A stretch of DNA of 64,000 nucleotides from Enterovibrio sp051650965 (GTDB lineage: Bacteria; Pseudomonadota; Gammaproteobacteria; Enterobacterales; Vibrionaceae). Both the position numbers and the translations under genes were made by a program. Below, in pieces: positions 63,862-64,000 of this stretch. Within the stretch, counting starts at the first letter, position 1. The number at the start of each line of letters is the position of its first letter. The stretch is taken from the NCBI GenBank assembly GCA_051650965.1, contig JBOFRL010000037.1:1-64000 (forward strand), given 5' to 3'. Below the pieces are notes generated by a model. That model searched no databases. It saw only the letters and a program-made list of their open reading frames with translations, and had not been told where the DNA came from.

Positions 63862-64000
63862 ATGAACGTTACTAATATTACGGCTACGGTAGCTAACGCT
63901 GTAACATCTGCAGCTGAAGCTGTTACAGGAACTGATGGTGGATTTGGAAATGCTGTCGTGACAGCGGTTGGTAATACCGCAGATGCTATCGCTTCTGCAG
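63862..64000 (+). CDS. Start of an Ala/Thr/Val-rich protein, cut by the window edge
   Basis: An open frame from ATG at 63862 (AGAGGC 5-10 bases upstream) to the end of the window, 46 codons. The visible part is MNVTNITATVANAVTSAAEA followed by VTGTDGGFGNAVVTAVGNTA and DAIASA: rich in Ala, Thr, Val and Asn, no charged residues except Glu/Asp, with a rough repeat of NAV and A(D/E)A units. There is no classical signal peptide. Such openings occur in surface adhesins and in phasin- or apolipoprotein-like amphipathic proteins; which one this is cannot be decided from the fragment. Confidence 0.6.
   Translation, partial: MNVTNITATVANAVTSAAEAVTGTDGGFGNAVVTAVGNTADAIASA

Overview
The window reads as one continuous stretch of gammaproteobacterial chromosome. 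Supporting signs are the conserved blocks mtnN-btuF-yadS with erpA and hemL, rpsU/dnaG/rpoD, plsY/folB/uppP/cca/ygiM, and tolC/nudF-cpdA-yqiA-parE-parC-plsC-glnE. Also present are pyrBI, rraB, a DUF3545 protein, grcA with an FNR box, and a DapD of the roughly 340-residue type. I place it near the Vibrionales/Aeromonadales/Alteromonadales branch, in a facultative anaerobe with a lipopolysaccharide outer membrane. I do not name a genus. Most of the window is housekeeping DNA.

Layout. 1-160: 3' part of a 5S rRNA and its terminator. 0.3-10.4 kb: valS, ridA, pyrI, pyrB, pepA, the LPS-export permeases lptF-lptG, rraB and an RDD membrane protein. 10.6-11.2 kb: six tRNAs, including a tandem duplication of an fMet-Gly pair. 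11.4-15.9 kb: a giant SslE/AcfD-type M60 metalloprotease lipoprotein. 16-26.4 kb: mtnN, btuF (preceded by eight tandem copies of a 7-bp repeat), yadS, tyrS, an M23 peptidase, erpA, hemL, an AI-2E-family permease, and an aspartoacylase-dapD pair.

26.4-28.3 kb is the one clearly foreign-looking spot. It holds an AT-rich DUF4145 gene and a Bor-like lipoprotein, both on the minus strand, each followed by sequence resembling integron attC sites of the Vibrio cholerae repeat (VCR) class. The same gap has a possible small RNA on the other strand. 28.3-46 kb: yhcC, rpoD, dnaG, yqeY, rpsU, tsaD, plsY, folB, uppP, cca, a fused GspA-GspB protein, ygiM, lpxL, hldE and one unrecognised membrane-anchored protein. 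46.5-62.3 kb: tolC, nudF, cpdA, yqiA, parE, parC, plsC, glnE, sdaA, grcA, nfo, ung and a DUF3545 gene. 62.9-64 kb: an orphan, acidic gcvH and, at the edge, the first 46 codons of an Ala/Thr/Val-rich protein behind a long AT-rich leader.

Functional threads. The outer envelope is well represented: LptFG export LPS, HldE and LpxL build it, TolC exports, UppP recycles undecaprenyl pyrophosphate, MepM and YgiM-like proteins act at the wall, and GspAB is a secretin-assembly factor. The SslE-like protease belongs to a family secreted by type II systems, so it may depend on the same system that GspAB serves; no other gsp genes are in view. PepA lies directly upstream of pyrBI behind a terminator that may act as an attenuator. 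I saw no insertion sequence, prophage, CRISPR array or integron integrase.
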